Shown: piece after piece, positions 26,529 to 34,489 of the stretch
How the letters are laid out: the number at the start of each line of letters is the position of its first letter
Numbering within the stretch: the first letter of the stretch is position 1
NCBI RefSeq assembly: GCF_039523035.1
Contig: NZ_BAAAEN010000029.1
Coordinates: 5,760 to 69,759, forward strand
Source of the DNA: Pigmentiphaga daeguensis
GTDB taxonomy: Bacteria; Pseudomonadota; Gammaproteobacteria; Burkholderiales; Burkholderiaceae_B
Length of the DNA stretch: 64,000 nucleotides
Direction of reading: 5' to 3'
The notes under the pieces: generated by a model
Told to the model about the DNA's origin: nothing
Seen by the model: the letters and a program-made list of their open reading frames with translations, nothing else
Databases searched by the model: none
Program-made: the position numbers and the translations under genes

Positions 26529-27713
26529 ATGCGCATCATCATCGCCGGCGGCGGCCTGGGCGGACTGACCGCCGGCCTCGCCCTGCTCCAACAAGGTTTC
26601 CAGGTCCGCATCCTGGAACAAGCCCCGCAATTGAAGGAAGTCGGCGCGGGCATACAACTCGGGCCCAACGCCGTGCACGTGCTGTACGCGCTGGGCCTGG
26701 AAGGCGACTTGAGAGAACAGGCCTGCGAGCCGGAAGGCAAGATCGTGCGGCTGTGGAACACCGGCCAGACCTGGAACCTGTTCAACCTGGGCGACGTATC
26801 GCGGGAACTCTACGGCTATCCGTACCTGACCGTGCATCGCGCCGACCTGCACCAGGCCATCGCCGCCGGCGTGCGGCGCGCCGATCCCGACGCCCTGGTG
26901 CTGGGCGCCAAGTTCGAGCGCTTCGAGCAGAACGGCGACGGCGTGACCGCCTACACGGCCGACGGCCGAAGCTTCCAGGGCGACGTGCTGGTCGGCGCGG
27001 ACGGCGTGCATTCGCTGGTACGCGGCCAGTTGTTCGGCGCCGACCGGCCCGATTTCTCCGGCCTGGTCGCCTGGCGCGGCGTGATCGAGGCCGACAAGCT
27101 GCCCGAGCGCCTGAGCCGCCCGGTGGGCGTGAATTGGGTCGGCCCCGGCGCCCACGTCATCCACTATCCGCTGCACGGCTACAAGCTGGTGAACTTCGTC
27201 GCGGCCGTGGAACGCAGCGATTGGCAGGTCGAGTCCTGGACCGAGCGCGGCACCACCGAAGAATGCCTGAACGATTTGCGCGGTTGGAACGAGGACGTGC
27301 ATACCCTGGTGCGCGCCATCGACGTTCCCTACAAATGGGCGCTGATGGTTCGGGACCCCATGCCCCGCTGGAGCGAAGGCCGGGCCACCCTGCTGGGCGA
27401 CGCCTGCCATCCCATGCTGCCTTTCCTCGCGCAAGGCGCGGGCATGGCCCTGGAAGACGGCTACATCCTGGCGCGCGCATTGCGCCAGTACGCGGACCCG
27501 GCGCAGGCGCTGCAACGCTACGAGCAGGCACGCAAGGATCGCACCGCCAATGTCATCCTGGGCGCCAATGCCAACGCCAAGCGATTCCACAACCGGGAAC
27601 TGGCCCACGCCGAGGGCGCGGCCGCCTACGTGAACCGCGAATGGCAGGAAGACCGGGTGAAGGAACGCTACGAGTGGCTCTTCACCTACGACGTCGAAAC
27701 CGTGCCCATCTGA
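26529..27713 (+). CDS. FAD-dependent aromatic monooxygenase (salicylate hydroxylase-like)
   Basis: 394 residues, class A flavoprotein monooxygenase. GGGLGGLTAGLALLQQGF is the FAD dinucleotide-binding motif at the N-terminus. VGADGVHSLVR is the DG motif for NAD(P)H, and LLGDACHPMLPFLAQGAGMA is the GD motif. It hydroxylates an aromatic acid, possibly with decarboxylation. Related to salicylate 1-hydroxylase and 6-hydroxynicotinate monooxygenase; the substrate is not determined. Co-transcribed with the Bug gene; a convergent LysR follows. Confidence 0.92.
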   Translation: MRIIIAGGGLGGLTAGLALLQQGFQVRILEQAPQLKEVGAGIQLGPNAVHVLYALGLEGDLREQACEPEGKIVRLWNTGQTWNLFNLGDVSRELYGYPYLTVHRADLHQAIAAGVRRADPDALVLGAKFERFEQNGDGVTAYTADGRSFQGDVLVGADGVHSLVRGQLFGADRPDFSGLVAWRGVIEADKLPERLSRPVGVNWVGPGAHVIHYPLHGYKLVNFVAAVERSDWQVESWTERGTTEECLNDLRGWNEDVHTLVRAIDVPYKWALMVRDPMPRWSEGRATLLGDACHPMLPFLAQGAGMALEDGYILARALRQYADPAQALQRYEQARKDRTANVILGANANAKRFHNRELAHAEGAAAYVNREWQEDRVKERYEWLFTYDVETVPI

Positions 27714-27729
27714 TCGGCCGCGCCTTCCC

Positions 27730-28638
27730 CTACGTGCGGGTCGCCATCACGGCCTTGAAGACCTCGGTGAATTCAGTCAAGGTATCGGGCCGGGGCGCCC
27801 CCGCCCGCATCACGTAGCAGAAATCGAAAGTCACCGCCGGACTGATCACCCGGTGCTCCACGGCGTAGCGTGCGCACGCGCTTTGCGAAAACTCCGGAAT
27901 GATGGCGATGCCGAAGCCCTGCTCTGCCAGCCCCAGCGCCGTATCCAGGTGCTGTACGGCGATGCGGCGGCCGATGTTGATCTGGTGCTTGAACAGGGCC
28001 TCTTCCGCCAATTGATGAATGGGGCTGTCTTCCGTCAGCGCCACATAGGGCTGATCGCGCAGGATCTCCCAGGTCGTGTCCTTGCGCCCCTTCGCCGACG
28101 GAACCGGCGCATAGCTTCCCGGCGCATAAACCGCCAGCAGCCCCGATGGCGCCAGCGCCTTGCGCACCAGCCCCGACACCTTGGAAAAAAACGCGCCGAA
28201 CGCCGCATCGGCCTCGCCCGTCTCGACCAGTTGCTGGATTTCGAGGGGGCTGCCGGCGATGATCTCGACCTCGACCTGCGGGTGGTCCGCCAGGAACCGA
28301 CGCATGGTCTCCGGCACGACATTGGCCGCCATCAAGGGCGTAAACGCCAGACGCAGGGCAGCGCCTTCCTGGCGCCCCATGTCGCGCAGACGGGCCGCCG
28401 CGGCGCTGAGTTCACGCTCGACCAACTCCGCCGCGGGCAGAAAGACACGGCCGGCCTCGGTCAGCACCACCGCGCGGGTGGTACGTTCGAACAACCGGGT
28501 ATTGAGCTGGGATTCGAGTTCGCGAATGGTCGCGCTCAGCCCCGCCTGGCTAAGATGCAGACGCTGGGCGGTGCGGGTGAAATTACCCGATGCCGCCACC
28601 CCCAGAAAAGCCCGCAATTGGCGCAAAGAAATATTCAT
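27730..28638 (-). CDS. LysR-family transcriptional regulator
   Basis: 302 residues. HTH at about 2-60 (ISLRQLRAFLGVAASGNFTRTAQRLHLSQAGLSATIRELE), then the effector domain (LRLAFTPLMAANVVPETMRRFL). It converges with the monooxygenase gene and lies between two Bug-containing loci, so the target is uncertain. Confidence 0.93.
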   Translation of the reverse strand: MNISLRQLRAFLGVAASGNFTRTAQRLHLSQAGLSATIRELESQLNTRLFERTTRAVVLTEAGRVFLPAAELVERELSAAAARLRDMGRQEGAALRLAFTPLMAANVVPETMRRFLADHPQVEVEIIAGSPLEIQQLVETGEADAAFGAFFSKVSGLVRKALAPSGLLAVYAPGSYAPVPSAKGRKDTTWEILRDQPYVALTEDSPIHQLAEEALFKHQINIGRRIAVQHLDTALGLAEQGFGIAIIPEFSQSACARYAVEHRVISPAVTFDFCYVMRAGAPRPDTLTEFTEVFKAVMATRT

Positions 28639-28679
28639 GCGCCAATTATTTCAGTTTTCCCCCCTCTTTGCGCATCACC

Positions 28680-28817
28680 GCCCCAGACCCAGGATGCGGT
28701 GGATCCGGCTCCGCCGGTCCACCCGCACGCCCCACGGGTCCCGGCCCCCTTGGGGGGCTGCCGCGTAGCGGCTGGGGGCCCACCATTCTGGGCGCGCGTC
28801 AGCGCGTAGGGGGGGCA
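28680..28817 (-). repeat. Dispersed GC-rich intergenic repeat, copy A
   Basis: Directly after the stop of the Bug gene at 28818 (minus strand). It shares with copy B (52706-52789) the pieces CCCCCCTACGC, a CCCCC-AAGGGGG hairpin and GGACCGGC-GCCGGATCC in the same order. Each piece is itself palindromic. It probably acts in transcript termination or is a mobile relic of the REP kind. This copy is longer and contains extra hairpins (ACGGGTCCCGG and CCGCGTAGCGG on the plus strand). Confidence 0.6.
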
Positions 28818-29789
28818 TCAGTCCAGCTTCAACCCCGTCCGGCGCACGATATCGCCCCACTTCGAGATATCGGTAGCGATGATCTTGCGGAACTCTTCGG
28901 GCGAGGTCGGCGCAGGATCGGCGCCGGCCGCGCGCACGCGTTCGATCACACCGGGGTCGCTCAGCGCCGCCCGGATCGCCGCGTTCAGGCGCTTGACGAC
29001 GGGTTCGGGCGTGCCGGCGGGCACGGCGATCCCGAACCAGCCCATGGCCTCGTAGCCCTTCATGCCCGACTCGTCCAGCGTCGGCACGTCGGGCAGCGAG
29101 CTCGACCGTTCGCGCGTCGTCACGGCGAAGGCCTTCATGCGCCCTTCCTTGATATATGCCATGGCGCTGGGCGTATCGCTCATCGCCAGCGGAATCTGCC
29201 CGGCCAGCGCATCGGTGGTGGCCGGGCCCGTGCCCTTGTAGGGCACCAGGACGGTCTTCACGTCTCCAATCTGATTGAAAAGCTCGCTGGCCAGGTGCAT
29301 GACCGTGCCCAGGCCGCCATGGCCGATCGACAGCTTGCCCGGCTCTGCCTTGGCCGCGGCAAGCAGGGCCTTGACGTCCTTGTACGGCGAGTTCGCCGGT
29401 CCCACCAAGACAAAGGGCGAGCTCGCAACCATGCTGACCGGGATGAGGTCCTTGACGGGATCGAAAGGCATCGTCCGATACAACACGCTGTTGATGCCCA
29501 GCGCGCCTGCCCCGCTGAATACCATCGTGTAGCCATCGGGCGCCGATCGAACCACCGATTCGACGCCGATGTTGCCGCCTGCCCCGCCCTTGTTCTCGAC
29601 CACCACCTGCTGGCCCAGCTGCTTGGACATGACGGGTGCCATGACGCGGGCGATGAGGTCCGTGCTGCCGCCCGGCGGGAACGATACCACCAGCCTCAGC
29701 GGACGATTGGGAAAATCCCCTTGCGCCTGCGCCGCCGGCAAGGCCAGCACGGTCGCGGTCGCCAGGGCCGTCATGATCATCTTCTTCAT
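28818..29789 (-). CDS. Bug-family (TctC) substrate-binding protein
   Basis: 323 residues from ATG 29789, which has AAAGGAG upstream; an ATG 24 bases earlier is less likely. Signal peptide MTALATATVLALPAAQAQG. Mature FPNRPLRLVVSFPPGGSTDLIAR, ENKGGAGGNIGVESVV and VPYKGTGPATTDALAGQ are diagnostic. Downstream of the alpha/beta hydrolase gene on the same strand (70-base gap), so likely one unit under the TetR operator at 30745. Confidence 0.95.
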   Translation of the reverse strand: MKKMIMTALATATVLALPAAQAQGDFPNRPLRLVVSFPPGGSTDLIARVMAPVMSKQLGQQVVVENKGGAGGNIGVESVVRSAPDGYTMVFSGAGALGINSVLYRTMPFDPVKDLIPVSMVASSPFVLVGPANSPYKDVKALLAAAKAEPGKLSIGHGGLGTVMHLASELFNQIGDVKTVLVPYKGTGPATTDALAGQIPLAMSDTPSAMAYIKEGRMKAFAVTTRERSSSLPDVPTLDESGMKGYEAMGWFGIAVPAGTPEPVVKRLNAAIRAALSDPGVIERVRAAGADPAPTSPEEFRKIIATDISKWGDIVRRTGLKLD

Positions 29790-29859
29790 TGCAGTCTCCT
29801 TTCTCATAGCCATATGGGTCCTGCCGCTCGGTGGCGGCCTTTCTTATTTTTGAACGCGA

Positions 29860-30723
29860 TCAAATTTGATCATGTTTCATTTCCAGCGACCGCACCATCA
29901 GGGCATTCACCGTATCCGCGGCCTCGTAGGCCGCCCAGTGGCCCGCCCGGGGAATCATGTCGAAGACAGCCTGCGGCAACGCCTCGCACAAGGCGCGGCC
30001 TTGCGCGGGCGCATCGCCGCCGCCGTAGACATCGCGTTCGCCGGCGATGCCGTGCACCGGACAACGCAGGCCCAGGAAAGCCTCCAGTTCGCGGCTGGCC
30101 AGCAGCGGCCGGGTGTCCAGCCGGCAACGCTCCAGGTTGTCGGCATGCAGCCGGACGGCCTGGTCATCGACCAGGGCGGCGTCGCCGAACATGGACACTT
30201 CAAGGTTGTGCCGGTGGATGCGAGTGGCCTCGGCCGGATCGGCTATGCCCCGCCAACGCAGCAATTCCGGCGGCCTCGGCACCGTGCGCGTGAAAGCTCC
30301 GCGCAACAACAGTATCTGGCGGACGCGCAGTGGCTGTTGCCGCGCCATGCTCTCCCCCAGGACCGAGCCCAGGGAAAATCCGGCGAGCGCCACGTTTGCA
30401 TCGGGACCCGCGATCTGATCGATGCCGCGCCACAACAGACCGGCGAAAGCGGCACACGACACGTCGCCCGCCGGCAGGTCGGAATCGCCATGGCCGGGCA
30501 GATCGGGCACGAGCACCGTGAAGCGTTCGGCCAGAGCGGCGATGTTGCGCACCCAATGCGTCCACGAACCGCTGTTGCCGTGCAGGAGGACGACCAGCGG
30601 GCCGGCGCCCCATTGCCGCCAGACTACGGCCCGGCCATCGTCAACCGTGGTGTGGATCCGGGCGGATTGCCCCAGCGCGTCGACCATTTCGTACACCCTT
30701 GTCTCTCTCGCGTCCGGTGACAT
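29860..30723 (-). CDS. Alpha/beta hydrolase
   Basis: 287 residues. Oxyanion-hole motif VVLLHGNSGSWTHW, VPDLPGHGDSDLP, nucleophile elbow GFSLGS, acid in GIAGERDVYGG and catalytic His in RAGHWAAYE. The family covers ring-opening C-C hydrolases, esterases and haloperoxidase-like enzymes. Divergent from the TetR gene at 30869 with a shared operator-like site between, so TetR-controlled. The Bug gene follows. Substrate unknown. Confidence 0.9.
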   Translation of the reverse strand: MSPDARETRVYEMVDALGQSARIHTTVDDGRAVVWRQWGAGPLVVLLHGNSGSWTHWVRNIAALAERFTVLVPDLPGHGDSDLPAGDVSCAAFAGLLWRGIDQIAGPDANVALAGFSLGSVLGESMARQQPLRVRQILLLRGAFTRTVPRPPELLRWRGIADPAEATRIHRHNLEVSMFGDAALVDDQAVRLHADNLERCRLDTRPLLASRELEAFLGLRCPVHGIAGERDVYGGGDAPAQGRALCEALPQAVFDMIPRAGHWAAYEAADTVNALMVRSLEMKHDQI

Positions 30724-30744
30724 CCGGCGCTTATGATAATCACA

Positions 30745-30773
30745 CCTTATATAAAGTTTCTTTACTTATCAAG
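30745..30773. promoter_or_regulatory. Putative TetR operator, site 1
   Basis: CCTTATATAAAGT (30745-30757) is followed by TTCTTTACTTATCAAG. The core TATATAAAG-TTT-CTTTACTTA is an inverted repeat with two mismatches. It lies in the promoter zone of the alpha/beta hydrolase, where minus-strand TTGATA and TATAAG flank it, and 96 bases upstream of the divergent TetR gene. The 13-bp CCTTATATAAAGT recurs exactly at site 2 (42999-43011, opposite strand). Confidence 0.55.
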
Positions 30774-30868
30774 AGAATCTTGCATCATCGCGCGGGAGGC
30801 CTGCCGAGTTCTTCTAGAATAGGCGGCCCGGCCCCGCCGCCCCTCATTCCTTCGCGTCCTGCTCTTTC

Positions 30869-31561
30869 ATGAAGAATCCATCCGCTTCGTCGTCCCCGAA
30901 CCAGGAACTGGGCTTGCGCGAGCGCGCCAAACTCGACAAGCTGCGGCGCATCAAGCACGCAGCGCGCGACGTCTTCCTGGAAAAAGGCTACGACGCGGCG
31001 ACCACGCGCGAGATCGCGCAGCGCGCCGAAGTGGCCATCGGAACCATCTTCGTCTACGCCGAGGACAAGCTCGATCTGTTGATGATGATCGTCAACAACG
31101 ACCTGGATGCCGTGAACGACAAAGGCGCCAGGGTGCTACAGCGGGACGGCCCGTTGATCGAATTGCTCATGGCTTTCTTCGAGCTGCGGTACCGCTACTG
31201 GGCCAGGCATCCGCAGATCTCGCGGCCGGCCGTGCAGGCCACCTCGGACTTCCTGGCTCGCAGCAGCGACCGTGGCGAGGAAACGCGCCGTTTCTACGCC
31301 CGCCGCGCCAACATTTACGCCATGCTGGCCGACGTGGTGCGGCGCAAACAGGAGCAGGGGCAAATAGGCAGCAACGCGGCCCCCGAGCTCATCGCCTCGT
31401 TGTTCGTCACCATCTATCTGGCCGAAGTGCGGCGCTGGCTCAGCCAGCCCACGCCGCGCCCCGGCGTCGGCCTGGCCTCGCTGCGCGCGCTGCTGCGCCT
31501 GGCCATCGAGGGGCTGGCGCCCATGGACGCCGAACGGCAGGCGCTGGCATCCACCGACTGA
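30869..31561 (+). CDS. TetR-family transcriptional regulator
   Basis: 230 residues. N-terminal TetR HTH: KLRRIKHAARDVFLEKGYDAATTREIAQRAEVAIGTIFVYAEDKLDLLMM. The C-terminal ligand domain is helical and variable. Divergent from the hydrolase-Bug unit. The operator-like sequence between them is duplicated before the hydroxycinnamoyl-type operon at 42943, so it probably represses both and is relieved by an acyl-CoA or aromatic inducer (inference). RBS before the ATG is weak. Confidence 0.92.
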   Translation: MKNPSASSSPNQELGLRERAKLDKLRRIKHAARDVFLEKGYDAATTREIAQRAEVAIGTIFVYAEDKLDLLMMIVNNDLDAVNDKGARVLQRDGPLIELLMAFFELRYRYWARHPQISRPAVQATSDFLARSSDRGEETRRFYARRANIYAMLADVVRRKQEQGQIGSNAAPELIASLFVTIYLAEVRRWLSQPTPRPGVGLASLRALLRLAIEGLAPMDAERQALASTD

Positions 31562-31596
31562 GCGGCGACGCCATGCGGCGCGGCCCGCCGTGCGGG

Positions 31597-31998
31597 CTAC
31601 GCCCCTCCCAACAGGTCGCGCGAATCGAGCAAGGCGTAGACGATCCCGGGCGTGCGTTCGAAGCAGCGGCGGATCGCGGCGGGAATGGCCTCACGCGTCT
31701 TGCGGCACAAGCCCCGCTGTTCCGCCAGTTCGATGGCGATACCGCGCACCGTACGGACTTCGTTGGCGCTGGGCTCGATATGCAGCACGATACCCAGTTG
31801 CGCATGCATGCGCGCCTGCATCGCCATCAGGTCCTCCAGGGAGGCCAGGGCCTCGAGGCGAGCCACCAGCCGCTTCTCTTCTTCCTTGGTCAAAAGAAGA
31901 ATGCGCCTATCGCCCTGCGGGTCGGCCAGCAAATGGTCGCGTTCGCAGATACAGGCACCGGGCGGGCATTCCTTGCGGATGGGAAACGAGGCGTTCAT
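31597..31998 (-). CDS. Conserved hypothetical protein with CPPGACICER motif
   Basis: 133 residues. The N-terminus has three close cysteines (ECPPGACICERDHLL), a possible metal site. It is followed by a charged helix (TKEEEKRLVARLEALASLEDLMAMQARM) and a C-terminal helix ending YALLDSRDLLGG. No known domain recognised. Convergent with TetR. I cannot assign a role. Confidence 0.7.
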   Translation of the reverse strand: MNASFPIRKECPPGACICERDHLLADPQGDRRILLLTKEEEKRLVARLEALASLEDLMAMQARMHAQLGIVLHIEPSANEVRTVRGIAIELAEQRGLCRKTREAIPAAIRRCFERTPGIVYALLDSRDLLGGA

Positions 31999-32009
31999 GC
32001 CTCGGGATT

Positions 32010-32741
32010 TTAGCCCCTACCCAGCAAAGGCATGGACAGCGGAAACATCGTGCCTTCGTAAAAATTCACTTCGGGCGGCAGGCTGGCCATCAGCAGCACG
32101 ACGCGGGCCACGTCCTCGGCCTTCATCAACTCGCCGGGTTCGAACTTGCGGCCGGACTTGGCGGCCAGCGCCGACTCGGTCACGCCGGGATGCAGCACGC
32201 TGACCGCGATGCCGTGCGCCCGTCCGTCCAGCGCCAGCGCATGGGTCATGCCGGACAAGCCGTGCTTGGTCGTCGTGTACGGCACCGAGTCCGGCCTCGG
32301 CACCTTGGCCGCCACGCTGCCGATGTTGATGATGCGCCCCTGGCACCGCGGCTTCATGACCCGAAAGGCCTCGCGGCTGCAAAGGAAAGCACCGGTCAGG
32401 TTCACATCGAGGACGCTGCGCCAGGTGTCCAGGCTCATGTCCTCGATAGGCTGGCTGGTGGTGACGCCTGCGTTGTTGACCAGCACGTCCACGCGGCCAT
32501 GGGCGGCAAGCGCCGCGCCGAACAATCGCGCCACGTCTTCCTCACGGCCGACATCGGTGACGCAGGCGAGCGCCTCGCCGCCCGCCTCGCGTACCATCCG
32601 TGCCGTCTCGTCCAAGGCATCCCGGCTGCGGGCGGCCAGCACCACGCGCGCGCCGGCTTGGCCGAACGCCACCGCCACGGCCCGGCCTATGCCGGAACTG
32701 GCGCCGGTCACGATCGCGACGCGATCCTCAAGACTTCGCAT
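32010..32741 (-). CDS. Short-chain dehydrogenase/reductase (SDR)
   Basis: 243 residues, classical SDR. TGASSGIGRA cofactor motif, NNAGV, catalytic Ser in NIGSVAA and YTTTK (Tyr-x3-Lys). AARSR after the second strand suggests NADP preference. It is the last gene of the long catabolic operon that starts at 42943, 21 bases after the Bug gene. It may reduce or oxidise a carbonyl intermediate. Confidence 0.92.
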   Translation of the reverse strand: MRSLEDRVAIVTGASSGIGRAVAVAFGQAGARVVLAARSRDALDETARMVREAGGEALACVTDVGREEDVARLFGAALAAHGRVDVLVNNAGVTTSQPIEDMSLDTWRSVLDVNLTGAFLCSREAFRVMKPRCQGRIINIGSVAAKVPRPDSVPYTTTKHGLSGMTHALALDGRAHGIAVSVLHPGVTESALAAKSGRKFEPGELMKAEDVARVVLLMASLPPEVNFYEGTMFPLSMPLLGRG

Positions 32742-32762
32742 GTTTGCCCCGTCCGTTGCCCG

Positions 32763-33725
32763 TCATTCGACGGTCATGCCCGCGGCGCGGATAATGCGCC
32801 CCCACTTCTCGGTATCGACCGCCACCACCCGCGCGAGATCGTCCGGCCCCCCACTCAGGGGTTCGGCGCCGATGCCACGCAGAAAGCGGGCCATCTCGGG
32901 GCTGCCGGTGACCTTGAGCAACGCGGCGCTCAGCGTCTTGCGCACGGACTCGGGCGGATTGGCGGGCAGAAAGATGCCGAACCATCCCCCCAGGTCGTAG
33001 CCTTGCACCCCGGCTTCGGCCATGGTGGGCACATCGGGCAACGACGTGGGCCGCTTGCTGCCCGTCACCGCCAGCGCCTTCACGCGGCCCCCCTTGAGCT
33101 GGGGAATGGCCAGCGTCGCGTCGGCAAACAGGAAACTCACCCGCCCCCCGATCAGGTCGGTCATGGCCGGCGGCACGCCCTTGTAAGGCACGTTGACGGC
33201 ATCGACGCCGGCGAGTGTCTTGTAGAGTTCTCCCGCCACCTGTCCCGTGGCGTTGCCGCTGCCCCACGAATACTTGCCGGGCTGATCCTTGAGCATCTTG
33301 GTCAACTGCGCGACGTTGTCGACCTTGGTGTGTTCGGGCGCCACCAGCAGGACGAACCCCAGGCTGGCCACCGTGCCCACCGGCGCGAAATCCTTGATGG
33401 GATCGAAGGGCAGCTTCTTGAACAAATGGACGTTGGCCGCATGGGTGGAGTTCGGCGTGAACAGGATGGTGTAGCCGTCGGCAGGCGCCTTGGCCACGAA
33501 GTCGGCGGCCAGGTTGCCGAGCGCGCCGGCCTTGTTTTCCACCACCACCGGCTGGCCGAGTTCCTTTTCCAATCCCGCGGCCACCTGGCGCGCCACATTG
33601 TCGATGCCGCTGCCCGCGGGATATCCCAGCAACATGCGCACGGGCCGCACGGGGTAGTCGGCGGCCAGGGCCGGCGCGCCGGACATCAGAGTGATCGCGG
33701 CAAACGCGGCAAGGCACTTCTTCAT
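32763..33725 (-). CDS. Bug-family (TctC) substrate-binding protein
   Basis: 320 residues from ATG 33725. Signal peptide MKKCLAAFAAITLMSGAPALA, cleavage before ADYPV. GYPAGSGIDNVARQVAAGLE, ENKAGALGNLAADFVAKAP and NVPYKGVPPAMTDLIGG are family blocks. The open frame extends upstream through the hydratase gene but only as a shadow. Embedded in the acyl-CoA operon, suggesting it captures the pathway substrate in the periplasm. Confidence 0.94.
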   Translation of the reverse strand: MKKCLAAFAAITLMSGAPALAADYPVRPVRMLLGYPAGSGIDNVARQVAAGLEKELGQPVVVENKAGALGNLAADFVAKAPADGYTILFTPNSTHAANVHLFKKLPFDPIKDFAPVGTVASLGFVLLVAPEHTKVDNVAQLTKMLKDQPGKYSWGSGNATGQVAGELYKTLAGVDAVNVPYKGVPPAMTDLIGGRVSFLFADATLAIPQLKGGRVKALAVTGSKRPTSLPDVPTMAEAGVQGYDLGGWFGIFLPANPPESVRKTLSAALLKVTGSPEMARFLRGIGAEPLSGGPDDLARVVAVDTEKWGRIIRAAGMTVE

Positions 33726-33754
33726 TGATATCGTCTCCTCTGTAAAGCGTGTCG

Positions 33755-34489
33755 TCACGCCGGCCGCTCGAACTTGGCCGATAGCGCGGTGCCGGACAGA
33801 TGTCCGGCCAGGCTGCTGGAGGTGCCTACCGGCAATCCCGGCGCCAGCTCCATGAATTGCTTGACCGCGCGCACCGTGACCGGGCTGCACTCCAGGATCG
33901 TGGCCGCGATGCGGTCGGCCCGCGACCGCAGCTCGGCGCGCGGGACGACCTCGCTGGCCAAACCGGCCTGCCAGGCCTCGCGGGCGCCCACCAGGTCCCG
34001 CGTCAGCACCATGCGCGCGATCGTCTTCATCGGCACCCGGCCGATCAGCGCCGACATCACCAGGGCAGGAGGAATGTCGCGCTCCATCTCGGGAATCTGG
34101 AAGCTCGCGTCTTCCGCGGCCAGCGTGATGTCGCACACGCCCGCCAGGGCGCAGCCGACGCCATAGGCCTTGCCATGCACGACGGACAGCACCGGCACCG
34201 GCGCCGTCTTGAGCGCGTCGTACAGCGCGAGCGCCGGCATCGCCACATTACGCCGCAAAGCCTCGCCGGTCGGCGTCGAGCCCGGCCTGGGCATGGGCGA
34301 GACCCGCCCGGCGCAGAAATCCTCGCCCTCGCCCGACAGGCGGATCAAACGGACCTGCTCGTCCAGGTTGGAGACGGCATCGATGATCAGCCGCCCCATC
34401 TCTGCGCTCATGAGATTGCCGTTCTCGGGGGTGTTCAACACGATATCCAGCAGGCCCGAATGGCTGCGTACCGATACCGGCTCGCTCAT
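33755..34489 (-). CDS. Enoyl-CoA hydratase/isomerase family protein
   Basis: 244 residues from ATG 34489 (GGAG seven bases upstream); overlaps the Mo-subunit stop by 4 bases. Crotonase fold: oxyanion-hole region GEGEDFCAGRVSPM and VHGKAYGVGCALAGVCDITLAAEDASFQIPE. The Glu pair of classical hydratases is not obvious, so it could be a dehydratase, isomerase or hydrolase of the superfamily. In the operon it probably acts on an unsaturated acyl-CoA. Confidence 0.88.
   Translation of the reverse strand: MSEPVSVRSHSGLLDIVLNTPENGNLMSAEMGRLIIDAVSNLDEQVRLIRLSGEGEDFCAGRVSPMPRPGSTPTGEALRRNVAMPALALYDALKTAPVPVLSVVHGKAYGVGCALAGVCDITLAAEDASFQIPEMERDIPPALVMSALIGRVPMKTIARMVLTRDLVGAREAWQAGLASEVVPRAELRSRADRIAATILECSPVTVRAVKQFMELAPGLPVGTSSSLAGHLSGTALSAKFERPA

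Noticed and set aside
25574..27817. 747-residue plus-strand frame in the Bug-monooxygenase region
   Set aside because: Arg-rich alternate frame of two well-defined genes.
33726..34136. Upstream extension of the Bug frame at 32763
   Set aside because: Shadow of the enoyl-CoA hydratase gene; signal peptide begins at 33725.
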